In this document: positions 52,270 to 61,695 of the stretch, piece after piece
Numbering within the stretch: the stretch's first letter is position 1
How the letters are laid out: the number at the start of each line of letters is the position of its first letter
Source of the DNA: Roseivirga thermotolerans
GTDB lineage: Bacteria; Bacteroidota; Bacteroidia; Cytophagales; Cyclobacteriaceae
NCBI RefSeq assembly: GCF_014653175.1
Contig: NZ_BNAG01000001.1
Span: 1,240,001 to 1,304,000 of the forward strand
Direction: 5' to 3'
DNA: 64,000 nucleotides
Notes under the pieces: model-generated
What the model was told of the DNA's origin: nothing
The model's database searches: none
What the model saw: only the letters and a program-made list of their open reading frames with translations
Program-made: the position numbers and the translations under genes

Positions 52270-53133
52270 TTATTTTGTTTGAGATATTTTTTGTCGCTTT
52301 ACGAAGCGTACATATTTTTCCAGATACTGATTTTTTACCTCCTCCTTAATCATGTCGTACTTCAAAATCTTGTTAATAATCAGTTGCATAAGTTTTTCGT
52401 TTCTTTCTGATGGATACAGATCGTAACCCGTCATAACCATTTCCATTGCTGTGATGTAATCTTTAGCCAGGTAGTGTTTCACAGACTCGTTGAAATATTG
52501 TAAGCCTGCTAGTTGCTGAAGGTTGATGGTTTTGTACTGTTGCCCCGGTATTACCTCGAAGTTTTCGAACCAGTCTCCAACCGTACTCAACTGGCTTATT
52601 CTACGATGATTGACCCATGGTTGTTCCAAAAGTTTCTCCAATTCTACTGAGGTTTTACGGAAACCACTCATGGGTAATGTCGACTCATAGACATACGAAT
52701 GATCATCGACCGTGAGGTGAATGAATACATGGTTGGGCAATTCAATAATCTGGTAGTCGTAACCGAAATGTTCTAGCAAAAGCGCATAAACCGCAGTACC
52801 GGTCAGGCAACCAAACTTACCGTTAGACAGCGTCTGATTCATGGTTGCCAGTCTGTCGTACTCTTTGAGAATACCCGAATGAGTGCGGTAAAAGAGTGCC
52901 TTTAGAAACGCGTAGTCGGTCTTTTTTCGAGTTTCAACCCGTTCCAGTCGTTCAATCAGCCTATCGAATGATTGGAGAATGGCCGAGTCTTCTTCTGAAC
53001 CGGTAAGTGCTAAAAACTGAAGCAGTTGCTGAGAGGTCTTGGGGCTGTTTTCTATCAGTTTACATGAAAGGTCTTGTCCTAAGCCCGAACTTAGGATAAA
53101 CGTAGAAAGCCATATGTACACCAACCTCTTCAT
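52270..53133 (-). CDS. exported transglutaminase-like (papain-fold) protein
   Basis: A signal peptide (MKRLVYIWLSTFILSSGLGQ) is followed by a helical region. The core GKFGCLTGTAVYALLLEHFG has a candidate nucleophilic Cys, and ELPNHVFIHLTVDDHSYVYE supplies His and Asp, in the order expected for transglutaminase-like proteases. The C-terminal third is helical and TPR-like (FNESVKHYLAKDYITAMEMV). It is a periplasmic cysteine hydrolase by inference. The divergent PepSY gene lies 210 bp away across a palindromic region. Confidence 0.78.
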   Translation of the reverse strand: MKRLVYIWLSTFILSSGLGQDLSCKLIENSPKTSQQLLQFLALTGSEEDSAILQSFDRLIERLERVETRKKTDYAFLKALFYRTHSGILKEYDRLATMNQTLSNGKFGCLTGTAVYALLLEHFGYDYQIIELPNHVFIHLTVDDHSYVYESTLPMSGFRKTSVELEKLLEQPWVNHRRISQLSTVGDWFENFEVIPGQQYKTINLQQLAGLQYFNESVKHYLAKDYITAMEMVMTGYDLYPSERNEKLMQLIINKILKYDMIKEEVKNQYLEKYVRFVKRQKISQTK

Positions 53134-53189
53134 GTCTCTGTCTGCGCACTGGTTTTGAGTAGCTCATGTAAACTGTGATTAATACAAAG

Positions 53190-53210
53190 TTAACATTAAA
53201 TTAACATTAA
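53190..53210. repeat. tandem TTAACATTAA direct repeats
   Basis: Two identical 10-mers at 53190-53199 and 53201-53210 sit 11 bases apart, about one helical turn. Each shares TTAAC with the nearby palindrome. They look like an operator for a cooperatively binding regulator between divergent genes. Confidence 0.55.
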
Positions 53211-53266
53211 GCAACTTTTTGGAAAAAATGCCCGACATATCATAGGTTTTTGTCAGTAAGGGAGGC

Positions 53267-53293
53267 TATATGTTAACTAACTGTTAACATATA
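53267..53293. promoter_or_regulatory. 27-bp palindrome TATATGTTAAC-N5-GTTAACATATA
   Basis: The 11-bp arms are perfect (53267-53277 and 53283-53293), with a 5-base centre. It lies 50 bases upstream of the PepSY gene and probably overlaps its promoter. Such symmetry typically marks a dimeric repressor or activator site. The regulator is not in view. Confidence 0.65.
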
Positions 53294-53343
53294 AATCTAC
53301 TTGCGCTCATTCTGGATTTTACAGTTATTGCGCTCCTTTAATT

Positions 53344-53880
53344 ATGGCGTCTCAAAACCTTTCGAAATCACTCAGGAGTTACCGCAAAATTCATAAATGG
53401 ATAGGGCTGGTGCTGGCTCTCTTCTTATTGCTTTCCGCAATTACCGGCATTTTACTGGGGTGGAAGAAAGACATTGCTTTGCTACAACCGCCTACCCAAA
53501 AAGGAGTAAACCAGTCGCTCGAAAACTATCAGTCGGTAGAAGCCTTGGCCAAAGCCTCTTTGGCAGCCGTAGATTCTCTTGGGCTCACGGCCGATAATTT
53601 CGACCGGATTGAGTACCGCCCCGGTAAGGGTATTGCCAAGGTAATCTTTGATAGCGGTAGCTGGGAAGTGCAGGTAGATGCCACAAACCTGGAAATTCTT
53701 TCTGTGGCCAAACGTCACTCCGACTGGATAGAGCACATTCATGACGGATCTATTGTCTCCGACTTTTTTAAGCTCATTTCTATGAACATACTGGGCATTG
53801 GACTGGTTTTTCTTATAGTTACTGGTTTGTGGCTCTGGTATGGGCCTAAGCGAATCAGAAACATAAAAGCGAAGGGCTAA
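53344..53880 (+). CDS. PepSY-associated transmembrane protein
   Basis: The 178-residue protein has an N-terminal helix (about 20-40: LVLALFLLLSAITGILLGWK), a PepSY-type alpha/beta periplasmic domain and a C-terminal helix (LGIGLVFLIVTGLWLWYG). This is the short two-helix form of the PepSY_TM group, often linked to iron-siderophore reduction or to regulation of proteases. HKWIGLVLA and HIHDGSIV give conserved His residues that could bind heme or metal. A 27-bp palindrome upstream suggests specific control. Confidence 0.88.
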   Translation: MASQNLSKSLRSYRKIHKWIGLVLALFLLLSAITGILLGWKKDIALLQPPTQKGVNQSLENYQSVEALAKASLAAVDSLGLTADNFDRIEYRPGKGIAKVIFDSGSWEVQVDATNLEILSVAKRHSDWIEHIHDGSIVSDFFKLISMNILGIGLVFLIVTGLWLWYGPKRIRNIKAKG

Positions 53881-53999
53881 TCTGCCGTTTGGAGAGGTTT
53901 GCTTCTTTACTTCTCATTAATAAATCTTGAAGTATTTAAACTTTCTGGTGGCAGCACCCGAATATCGCTAAATTGCTTTCGCGTTATTAAGGTTGAATT

Positions 54000-56900
54000 A
54001 TGAAGAAGGTTTTTAAGATTCTGTTGGGTTTTATTTTAGTGCTTTTTGTGGCACTGCTACTCATTCCTGTCTTTTTTAAAGATAAAATTAAGGCACTCAT
54101 CATTAGTGAGTTTGAGAAAAATACGGAGGCCACACTATACTTTGATGACTTTAACCTTTCCCTACGAAGGAACTTCCCTGATTTCACTCTTTCACTATCT
54201 GATATGGGCATTATTGGAAAAGGAGTCTTTGATCAGGATACGCTCTTCAAAGTACAAGAGCTTTCTGCCACTGTCAATCTTAAAGAAGTAATGTTCGGAG
54301 AAAGCATAAGCCTTAAGTCTATAATGGCCGATGGTGCCGACATTACCATCATTGTTTTAGAAGATGGTACGGCCAACTACGACATCGCAAAGGCAACTAC
54401 GGAGGAAATTCCAGCTGAAGAAACAGGCGATGGCGAAGGAGTTACTTTTGGTTTGCGCTCCATTACCATCAGTAATAGTGAGTTTGTTTACTTTGATCAG
54501 GGCCTATCTTACTTTATGCAGCTGGCGGATATTAACGTGAAAGGCGAGGGCGATTTTGCCAATGATATTTTCGACCTGAAGACCACCGGAACGATTGGAG
54601 ATGTTGAGGTTACCTATGAAGGAATAGACTACTTGCATAACAAGTCGGTCGATCTGGATGTGGTTCTTTCTATGGATTTGCCAAACTCAACCTATACCTT
54701 CAAAGACAATGTGCTCAAAGTAAATACATTTCCCATTTCGGCCAGTGGCTCGTTTTCTATGTTGGAAGATGGCTACGGAATGGATCTCTCCTTTGCTTCT
54801 CCCGGAGCCGAATTCAAACAACTTCTATCTCTCGTGCCGGCCGTATATTCCAATTCTTTCAACGAATTAGAGGCTACGGGAAGACTTAATTTCGAGGGCC
54901 ACCTGAAAGGTGTTTACAATGAAAGTAGCATGCCGGCCTTTCATTTCAATTTGGCTATTGACAACGGCTATTTTCATTATCCCGATTTGCCCGATGCCAT
55001 AAAGAACGTTAAGGTAAAACTTGGTGTAAGCAACCCTGACGGGGTTGTCGAGAATACCCGAGTAGATCTGGAAACATTGCATTTGGAAATGGGGTCGAAC
55101 CCGTTAGACGCCTCGCTGGTGGTTGAAAACCTGAAAGACTATCGAATGAAGGCTTCTGTAGACGGGCAACTTAATTTGGCTGAAATTGGAAGATATTACC
55201 CCATGAAAGGCTATGAGCTAAGGGGGCTACTCTCTATTAAAGCCGATGCTTCGGGTATTTACGATAGTCTGAAAAAGCAAGTCCCGCTAATGGATATTGG
55301 TTTGAGCCTGGAAAATGGCTACATCAAGACACCAGAGGTGCCTGCGCCTGTGGAAAAATTAGTGCTTTTAGCCGGTGTTACCAACAAGACAGGCAAACTG
55401 GCGGATACCGAAATAAAAGTCGACAACCTCTCACTACAAATGGATGGTCAGGAGTTTGTGGCTCAGATGAAACTAGAAAATCCGGATAATTTTAAATGGG
55501 ATGTGAGATCTTCAGGTTCACTGGATTTAGAGAAATTGATGGCGCTTTATCCTATGGAAGGGATGAAGCTGAAAGGGAAGATTGAAACCGATTTGCAAAG
55601 TAGTGGCCGAATGAGCGATTTGCAGGCCGAGCGCTACAGTAGCTTGCCTACTTCGGGCCAAATAATACTTACCGGTTTTGCCTATGAAGGCGAGGGGATA
55701 GAGCAGGAAATTAGTATTAGCAGCGCAGAGGCTCGCTTCGACAATAACTCCATTGCATTGACCAATTATGTTGGCAAAGCCGGCTCTACCAGTTATAGCA
55801 TGAGTGGTAAGCTGGAGAATTTTCTTGGTTTTGCCCTAAATCATGAAGTCTTGTCCGGTAGACTTAATGTAGAAGCCGACAGGCTGGATGTGAATGAATG
55901 GATGACAGAAAGCGGAGAAGAAGAACAAACTACATCGGGCGATGAACCTCTTGAAGTCATGCGAATTCCGGAAAACGTACTATTCAATCTCACAGCCAAA
56001 GTAGGTCAGGTAAAGTACAACAGCCTTAACCTGAACAACATGGAGGGACAAATTGAAGTCAAAAATGGTGCGATTAGCCTAAAAAATTCAGGCTTCAACG
56101 CACTTAATGGAACAGTAACGGCCAATGGTCTGTACGATAGCAAACCCGCCAAACCTGTCTTCGATTTCAAGTTCGGAGCCGCAGGAATTTCCATTCCATC
56201 TTCATTTCAAAGTGTAGATATGGTGCAAAAACTGGCTCCTGTTACCGAGAAAATGACAGGGCAGTTCTCCACGGACTTCTCTATTAAGGGAGCCTTAGGT
56301 GCCGATATGATGCCCGATTATTCTACTTTGACAGGAGAGGGGCTTATTCAGATTTTACAGGCAAGTTTGGGCGAATCGGAAGTATTGGCGGGTTTGGCTT
56401 CTGTAACCAAGCTTGGCGATATTGGAGCTGCTACGCTTGAGCGAGTGAAGATGAGTGCTGAAATTAAAGACGGACGCTTACATGTAAAACCCTTCGATGT
56501 AAACCTGGGACAATATAAAACAACCATATCGGGCAGTACGGGTATCGATGGCTCCATAGACTATGTTTTGCGTATGAATGTGCCGGCCGGTAAGGTAGGA
56601 GCACAACTTAATAGTCTGGTGTCTTCTCTTACCGGAGGCAATAACCCTTTGGGAGGCGATAACCTAATACTCAATGTGGGAATGGCAGGCCAGTTTGCAA
56701 AACCTCAGTTTACACTAAAGAGTATTGCCTCTTCCAATGGTAAAACCGTTGAAAATACGGTGAAAGAAGCGGTAGCCGATAAAGTGGCAGAGAAGAAGGA
56801 GGAGGTAAAAAAAGAGGTTCAGAATAAAGTAGATGTAGCTAAAGATTCGGCCAAGAATGTGATCGAAGCAAAAAAAGATACCTTGAAGGCCAAGGCCGAT

Positions 56901-57086
56901 AGCCTGTTGCAGGTGAAAAAGGATAGCCTGGCCAGATTGACTGCCGGAAAGTTAGGGGTTGAAAAGGACTCCGTAGATAAAAAGCTCGAAGACGTAAAGG
57001 AGAAAGCCAAAGGAGTGTTAGAAGGTATTCTCAAGAAAAAGAAGAAAGATAATAAAGACAATAAGGGAGGCGGAGACAACCGCTAA
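54000..57086 (+). CDS. AsmA-family inner-membrane-anchored protein
   Basis: The 1028-residue protein starts with a membrane helix (FKILLGFILVLFVALLLIPV) and continues as a long beta-rich repeat protein of AsmA type. TLYFDDFNLSLRRNFPDFTL occurs near the start and DYSTLTGEGLIQILQASLGE begins the conserved C-terminal AsmA_2-like domain. The last 110 residues are a Lys/Glu/Asp-rich helical tail (KKEEVKKEVQNKVDVAKDSA and similar). AsmA/TamB relatives move phospholipids between membranes. The charged tail is unusual for the family. Confidence 0.9.
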   Translation: MKKVFKILLGFILVLFVALLLIPVFFKDKIKALIISEFEKNTEATLYFDDFNLSLRRNFPDFTLSLSDMGIIGKGVFDQDTLFKVQELSATVNLKEVMFGESISLKSIMADGADITIIVLEDGTANYDIAKATTEEIPAEETGDGEGVTFGLRSITISNSEFVYFDQGLSYFMQLADINVKGEGDFANDIFDLKTTGTIGDVEVTYEGIDYLHNKSVDLDVVLSMDLPNSTYTFKDNVLKVNTFPISASGSFSMLEDGYGMDLSFASPGAEFKQLLSLVPAVYSNSFNELEATGRLNFEGHLKGVYNESSMPAFHFNLAIDNGYFHYPDLPDAIKNVKVKLGVSNPDGVVENTRVDLETLHLEMGSNPLDASLVVENLKDYRMKASVDGQLNLAEIGRYYPMKGYELRGLLSIKADASGIYDSLKKQVPLMDIGLSLENGYIKTPEVPAPVEKLVLLAGVTNKTGKLADTEIKVDNLSLQMDGQEFVAQMKLENPDNFKWDVRSSGSLDLEKLMALYPMEGMKLKGKIETDLQSSGRMSDLQAERYSSLPTSGQIILTGFAYEGEGIEQEISISSAEARFDNNSIALTNYVGKAGSTSYSMSGKLENFLGFALNHEVLSGRLNVEADRLDVNEWMTESGEEEQTTSGDEPLEVMRIPENVLFNLTAKVGQVKYNSLNLNNMEGQIEVKNGAISLKNSGFNALNGTVTANGLYDSKPAKPVFDFKFGAAGISIPSSFQSVDMVQKLAPVTEKMTGQFSTDFSIKGALGADMMPDYSTLTGEGLIQILQASLGESEVLAGLASVTKLGDIGAATLERVKMSAEIKDGRLHVKPFDVNLGQYKTTISGSTGIDGSIDYVLRMNVPAGKVGAQLNSLVSSLTGGNNPLGGDNLILNVGMAGQFAKPQFTLKSIASSNGKTVENTVKEAVADKVAEKKEEVKKEVQNKVDVAKDSAKNVIEAKKDTLKAKADSLLQVKKDSLARLTAGKLGVEKDSVDKKLEDVKEKAKGVLEGILKKKKKDNKDNKGGGDNR

Positions 57087-57125
57087 GACGACCTGCAGTA
57101 GATAAAAGTTACAACCTAAAGTTAG

Positions 57126-57160
57126 AGTTGACGGAAGCTTAATATTGGCTTTCGTCAACT
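57126..57160 (+). other. 13-bp-stem hairpin downstream of the AsmA gene
   Basis: AGTTGACGGAAGC (57126-57138) pairs with GCTTTCGTCAACT (57148-57160) with one G-T wobble. No T-run follows, so it may protect the 3' end rather than terminate transcription. Confidence 0.5.
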
Positions 57161-57224
57161 TAACAAAATCTTAAATAGCTCATTATCAATATTATTCCAT
57201 AAAACTGTTATGCTTGCATAATAA

Positions 57225-57446
57225 ATGGAAAAGGTAAACCCACATATAGACTTAGGCACCGGTTATGTGCTCATATCACGGCTTCCGTTCGATCAGGCCA
57301 TTAAAATCAGAGAGTTTTTGCCCGAGTCGAGCACGCTTTCATTCAACACAGCCGAGGGCTTTGTTAGCGATGCTCTCGAATACAGCTTGTATGAATATTG
57401 GTATGACTTTCATCATACCTCGCCCGAGCCGGAGTTCGATTTTTAG
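57225..57446 (+). CDS. small conserved-looking hypothetical protein
   Basis: The 73-residue protein is acidic, with [20 protein letters not shown] and a C-terminal [20 protein letters not shown]. The Tyr/Trp/His-rich end may bind a metal or a partner. No family is recognised. Its stop overlaps the convergent purE end by four bases. Codon use looks like that of its neighbours, which supports a real gene. An overlapping frame at 57265 is judged a shadow. Confidence 0.6.
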   Translation: MEKVNPHIDLGTGYVLISRLPFDQAIKIREFLPESSTLSFNTAEGFVSDALEYSLYEYWYDFHHTSPEPEFDF

Positions 57447-57949
57447 GCCTTCCAGCCGTTTTTGGATACAGCACTAATGCTCTCCTCTACTTTAGCCTTG
57501 AGGTTTTCTTTGTATGTCTCAAGTTTGTTGGCAACGTCTTGGTCAAAGGCACCGACAATTTGGGCTGCTAAAATACCTGCGTTTTTTGCCCCATCCAGGG
57601 CCACCGTAGCCACAGGTACTCCTCCCGGCATCTGAAGAATAGAAAGTACAGAATCCCATCCATCGATGGAGTTACTTGATTTTACAGGCACCCCAATAAC
57701 AGGCAAAGTGGTAAGTGAGGCAACCATTCCGGGCAAGTGGGCTGCTCCTCCTGCTCCTGCAATAATAGCCTTAAGTCCTTTCTGGCGAGCTGCTTTGGCG
57801 TAATCGAACATACGTTCTGGTGTTCGGTGGGCCGAAACAATGGTGAGTTCGAACGATACACCCAGTTCTTCTAATACCTGAGCAGCATCTCGCATTACCC
57901 TCAGGTCTGACTGGCTGCCCATTATTATTCCTACTTGTGGTTGGCTCAT
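57443..57949 (-). CDS. purE: N5-carboxyaminoimidazole ribonucleotide mutase
   Basis: The 168-residue class I PurE converts N5-CAIR to CAIR in purine synthesis. Motifs are [12 protein letters not shown] near the N-terminus, [13 protein letters not shown] (catalytic His), [34 protein letters not shown] and [11 protein letters not shown]. It overlaps purK by the ATGA tetramer, so both enzymes are made together. This is the bacterial two-enzyme route that needs PurK. Confidence 0.97.
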   Translation of the reverse strand: MSQPQVGIIMGSQSDLRVMRDAAQVLEELGVSFELTIVSAHRTPERMFDYAKAARQKGLKAIIAGAGGAAHLPGMVASLTTLPVIGVPVKSSNSIDGWDSVLSILQMPGGVPVATVALDGAKNAGILAAQIVGAFDQDVANKLETYKENLKAKVEESISAVSKNGWKA

Positions 57950-59082
57950 GCTTTTACTTTTAAGGTGCTTTTCACGAAGTTAACGGTTTGTTTTAGTTGG
58001 TCAATGTTGTGGTTAGCCACGGTTATATGCCCCATCTTTCGAAAAGGTTTGGTCAGTTTTTTTCCGTATAGGTGCACATGCACACCGTTTTTGGCCAGCA
58101 CTTGCTCCATACCTTCATAGCGAGCCTCTCCACTGTAGCCATCTTCTCCCAACAGGTTTACCATGGCCGAAGGAATGAGAGTGTCTGTGTTGCCAAGGGG
58201 CCAGTTTAGTATGGCTCTGAGGTGCTGTTCGAATTGCGAAGTGACATTGCCCTCGATAGTCTGATGGCCACTGTTATGAGTTCGTGGTGCTATTTCATTA
58301 ACCAACAGTTGGCCTTCTTTGGTAAGAAACATTTCAATGGCCAAAAGACCAACCATATCTAATTTTTCTATGAGCTCCTTAGCGAGTTGTTGAGCTTGGT
58401 CTTCAATTTCAGGGCTAATGGAAGCAGGTGAAAATAAGTATTCTACCAAGTTGTGTTCCGGATGAAAGACCATTTCCACCGTAGGAAATGTTTGCACCTG
58501 CCCGGCCTCGTTGCGGGCAACAATTACCGCTAACTCTTTATCGAAATCGACCAGTTTTTCTACAAAGCCGGGAGCATCAAAAGCCTTCCCTAAAGCATCT
58601 TCTGTACGAATAACCTGTACACCACGTCCATCGTATCCGCCAGTGGCCAGTTTGTTCACAAATGGCAAAAAATCTTTCTTTTGGGCTACTTCGGCTGCTC
58701 CTGAAACTTCTTGAAATTCCGCAGTAGGGATGCCATTGGCGGCATAAAATTTTTTCTGATGTAGCTTGTTTTGAATAAGCTCTATAACCCTTGGTTGAGG
58801 AAATACCTTCTTTCCCTGCTTTTCCAGTTCGCTGAGTGCTTGCGTGTTTACATTTTCAATTTCTATGGTCAACAGGTCTTTGTCCTGGCCAAAAGCCATT
58901 ACCCGCTCATAGTCTGTTAATGAACCGGTTTCAAAGCTTGTAGCTATGCATTTGCAGGGAGCATTAGGGTCAGGGTCAAGTACGTGAATGTCCAGGTTGA
59001 AGTCAATAGCCGATTGAATCATCATTCGGCCCAATTGCCCGCCACCAAGAACTCCAATTTTTAGATTTGAATCGAAGGCCAT
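57946..59082 (-). CDS. purK: 5-(carboxyamino)imidazole ribonucleotide synthase
   Basis: PurK carboxylates AIR with ATP and bicarbonate to N5-CAIR. The ATP-grasp protein starts at ATG 59082 ([20 protein letters not shown]), 378 residues. The 16-residue upstream extension starts at TTG and is not conserved-looking. Motifs include GGGQLGRM (nucleotide-binding loop), [28 protein letters not shown] and [10 protein letters not shown]. It precedes purE on the same transcript. A TATTTTTG element lies about 20 bases upstream, without a well-spaced -33. Confidence 0.96.
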   Translation of the reverse strand: MAFDSNLKIGVLGGGQLGRMMIQSAIDFNLDIHVLDPDPNAPCKCIATSFETGSLTDYERVMAFGQDKDLLTIEIENVNTQALSELEKQGKKVFPQPRVIELIQNKLHQKKFYAANGIPTAEFQEVSGAAEVAQKKDFLPFVNKLATGGYDGRGVQVIRTEDALGKAFDAPGFVEKLVDFDKELAVIVARNEAGQVQTFPTVEMVFHPEHNLVEYLFSPASISPEIEDQAQQLAKELIEKLDMVGLLAIEMFLTKEGQLLVNEIAPRTHNSGHQTIEGNVTSQFEQHLRAILNWPLGNTDTLIPSAMVNLLGEDGYSGEARYEGMEQVLAKNGVHVHLYGKKLTKPFRKMGHITVANHNIDQLKQTVNFVKSTLKVKA

Positions 59083-59138
59083 GATATTTTTAGAAATGAG
59101 CCCAAAAATAAGTAATTCAACCCAAAGCAAAGACTGTT

Positions 59139-61016
59139 TTAAGCATCTACCTCAATACCCATAAGCTGCATTAGTTTGGTCGCATTAAAACTTTTGCAAA
59201 TGCCCGGGGTCAGCCTGTAGTCAAAGTGTATTTGGTTGCCCGAAATGGTGCTGTTAAAGCTATAGTTTTTTACCCCTTGGAGTTCGTTGGTCATGTTGCC
59301 CAATACAATGTCGTGAGTAGAAACAAAACCAAAGGCATTTTGCCTGTTCAGTTGTTTAATAAGAGCTGTTGCACCTCTGTGACGGTCGTCTGAATTGGTA
59401 CCCTTCAATACTTCATCGATCATAAAAAGAGTGGGTCTGTCATCATCAATTTGACCCAATAGTTGCTTCAACCTTTTCAGTTCGGCATAAAATGAAGAAA
59501 CACTTTCTTCCAGATCGTCTTGGGTGCGCATGCTTGTAAACACCTTTAGCTCGCCAATTTCCATGGCCTTGGCGCATACTGGTGCACCGGCCAAAGCCAA
59601 AACACTATTTAGGCCAACAGTTCTTAAAAAGGTACTTTTTCCACTCATGTTAGAGCCTGTAATCAGGCAAATTCCTCCGCGACCGGTAAATTCAAAGTTA
59701 TTACTCACTCGCTTGCCCGGGTTAATGAGCGGGTGTCCCAGGTCGGTCGCTTTAATGGTACAGGCTTCTTTAGAAAGCACAGGGAAGCAATAGTCGGGGT
59801 TAGCATAGCCAAAAGCAGCCATGCTCATAAGAGCGTCAAACTCACCAATTATGCTAAACCAGGATTCGAGGTTGGCCTTATTCTCTTTTTTCCAACGGCT
59901 TATTTTAAGGTACCAGTATATGTCTAGCAGTAAAGTAAGGTTAAAGAGCAAATAAAGCAGATTGGAGCGGTTTTGCAGGTTGTCCAGAATGTTCGACAAT
60001 TCACGCAGGGTTTTGGAAGCCCTTTGGTTGTTTCCGGTTAGGTCATGTTTAAGTTGACTAAGTAACGGGCTATTAAAGCTATGGCTTTCAATGAGTGCTA
60101 TTTGTTCTTTTAGCGATCGCAATGACCGATAACCGTTTTCCGTTTGTTTGGTAATATCGAGGAGTTGACGAAACACAGTACCCAAAACCGCAATATTCAC
60201 AAAAATGAGAAGGGCAGGTAGCCCTATGGACACAAGGCCGATTGCGCTGACTACAATGGAGGCTAATGTGGCTGTGGCCAGTACCGGCAACAGCACTTTG
60301 TACAGACCAAAGTTAGAACGCTGCTGCTCGGTGTTAAGCCAGTTGATTAGCTGCTGTACCTGAGCAGCCTCCGGTAGTTTTTCTGACAAGCCCTCCGCCT
60401 GAAATTGCTGACGAAGGTCTATGGCGGGAGCTAATTCCTGAATAGCCACCTGCCGATTGTTTATGGTTTTAGAAGTGGCGTGTGTGCTTAGCCAGCCTGC
60501 CAGTGTTTTGCTTCCATAAACCGAAGAGGTTCGATTGATAAGCTGATACAACGAGTGACGACCGAAAATATCCAGATCGATGTGGTATGGATGGTTGGGT
60601 TCAAAGAATATAGCACCATCGTCCAGATGTGAAAACTCAAAACGCATTCGGCTCAATTCGTCCGAATTTATATCAACCAGATTGTCGAGCAGCCGCAATT
60701 CTCTTTTCAGCCCTTCGTGCTTTTTTAGGAGATAGAGGTAGAGAACTACAAAAGCAAGGCTTATATATACCATTACCTCAGCATGGCCCCGATCAGCCAG
60801 GTACACAAAGCCAATCAAATAGAGTATAAAACTGCCGATTCTTAACCAAGAGTAGGTCGATGCTTTCTTTTTAATGAGTTGTTGCCTGCTCTGAAACTTT
60901 TCTAGCCTGTTCTGAAAAACAGTTTGCGGTGTTTCTTTCAACGTATTTTGTGTTTTAGACTTGGAGTTACGTATAAAGTAATGGCTAAGTTGAAGCCTGA
61001 TTGGCTTACTAAGCAC
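59139..61016 (-). CDS. membrane-embedded MutS-family ATPase
   Basis: The 625-residue protein ends in a MutS ATPase domain: TGSNMSGKSTFLRT (Walker A, about 453-466), RTQDDLEESVSSFYAEL, LFMIDEVLKGTNSDDR (Walker B) and STHDI. The mismatch-binding domains I and II of MutS1 are missing. Instead there are hydrophobic helices at about 58-75 and 80-97 (a hairpin), two more in 241-282, and one near 352-371. GTG 61016 is the first start in frame and the true start could be a later codon. It is unlikely to repair mismatches; a membrane role is inferred. Confidence 0.86.
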   Translation of the reverse strand: MLSKPIRLQLSHYFIRNSKSKTQNTLKETPQTVFQNRLEKFQSRQQLIKKKASTYSWLRIGSFILYLIGFVYLADRGHAEVMVYISLAFVVLYLYLLKKHEGLKRELRLLDNLVDINSDELSRMRFEFSHLDDGAIFFEPNHPYHIDLDIFGRHSLYQLINRTSSVYGSKTLAGWLSTHATSKTINNRQVAIQELAPAIDLRQQFQAEGLSEKLPEAAQVQQLINWLNTEQQRSNFGLYKVLLPVLATATLASIVVSAIGLVSIGLPALLIFVNIAVLGTVFRQLLDITKQTENGYRSLRSLKEQIALIESHSFNSPLLSQLKHDLTGNNQRASKTLRELSNILDNLQNRSNLLYLLFNLTLLLDIYWYLKISRWKKENKANLESWFSIIGEFDALMSMAAFGYANPDYCFPVLSKEACTIKATDLGHPLINPGKRVSNNFEFTGRGGICLITGSNMSGKSTFLRTVGLNSVLALAGAPVCAKAMEIGELKVFTSMRTQDDLEESVSSFYAELKRLKQLLGQIDDDRPTLFMIDEVLKGTNSDDRHRGATALIKQLNRQNAFGFVSTHDIVLGNMTNELQGVKNYSFNSTISGNQIHFDYRLTPGICKSFNATKLMQLMGIEVDA

Positions 61017-61075
61017 TTTCAGCTTGCAATTAGTAAAAACTTTATAAATTCAACCCCAACGAGAAACTACCAAGA

Positions 61076-61648
61076 GTGTCCACAAGCGAAAGTAAGTTGT
61101 TAGAATCCTTTTCAAAGGGAGATAAGTCAGCCTTCGAAAATCTTTTCAAAGAATACTACGAACCTACTTGCAGGTACGTAATGCGCATTGTTAGAGACCA
61201 GGATACTGCCGAGGAAATTGTGCAGGCAACATTTGTTAATCTTTGGGAGAAGCGGGAGATGATTCGTTCGGACATCAGCTTTCGTTCCTACTTGTTTAGA
61301 GCAGCCTACAATACTGCTCTTAATTACATTAAGCACAAGAAGGTAGTGGCTCGGCACGTAGCCAGTAAGCAAGAACGTATTGAGGAGGTGAGAAGAAACT
61401 TTGTGAGCCATCAACCCGATTTTGAATTGCAAAAGCGAATTGACGATGCGCTGGAAAGTCTTCCTCCACAGTGTCAGCGGGTTTTCCGTATGAGCAGGGA
61501 AGAAGGGCTTAAATATCACGAAATTGCAGAAGAATTAGGGATTTCGAAAAAAACGGTTGAAGTGCACATGGGTAAGGCACTAAGGATACTGAGGGATAGT
61601 TTAAGTGACTACCTGATGTTTTTTTTACCAATTATAACTTTAATGTAG
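61076..61648 (+). CDS. ECF-type RNA polymerase sigma factor
   Basis: The 190-residue protein has sigma region 2 (FENLFKEYYEPTCRYVMRIV, DTAEEIVQATFVNLWEKR) and region 4 (LPPQCQRVFRMSREEGLKYH, IAEELGISKKTVEVHMGKAL), the pattern of Bacteroidota FecI-like sigma-70 factors. The start is GTG. It is followed by a FecR-type anti-sigma gene after 47 bp and a STN-domain protein. It should direct transcription of a regulon when the anti-sigma factor is released. Confidence 0.95.
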   Translation: MSTSESKLLESFSKGDKSAFENLFKEYYEPTCRYVMRIVRDQDTAEEIVQATFVNLWEKREMIRSDISFRSYLFRAAYNTALNYIKHKKVVARHVASKQERIEEVRRNFVSHQPDFELQKRIDDALESLPPQCQRVFRMSREEGLKYHEIAEELGISKKTVEVHMGKALRILRDSLSDYLMFFLPIITLM

Positions 61649-61695
61649 GGGTAAGCGTGCCTAAAATTGTCAGATTATTGTAGATACAAAATACA

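Noticed and set aside
57265-57477. Alternative 70-codon frame overlapping the small gene at 57225
   Set aside because: The composition is poor and it runs deeper into the convergent purE gene; the 57225 frame is better balanced.
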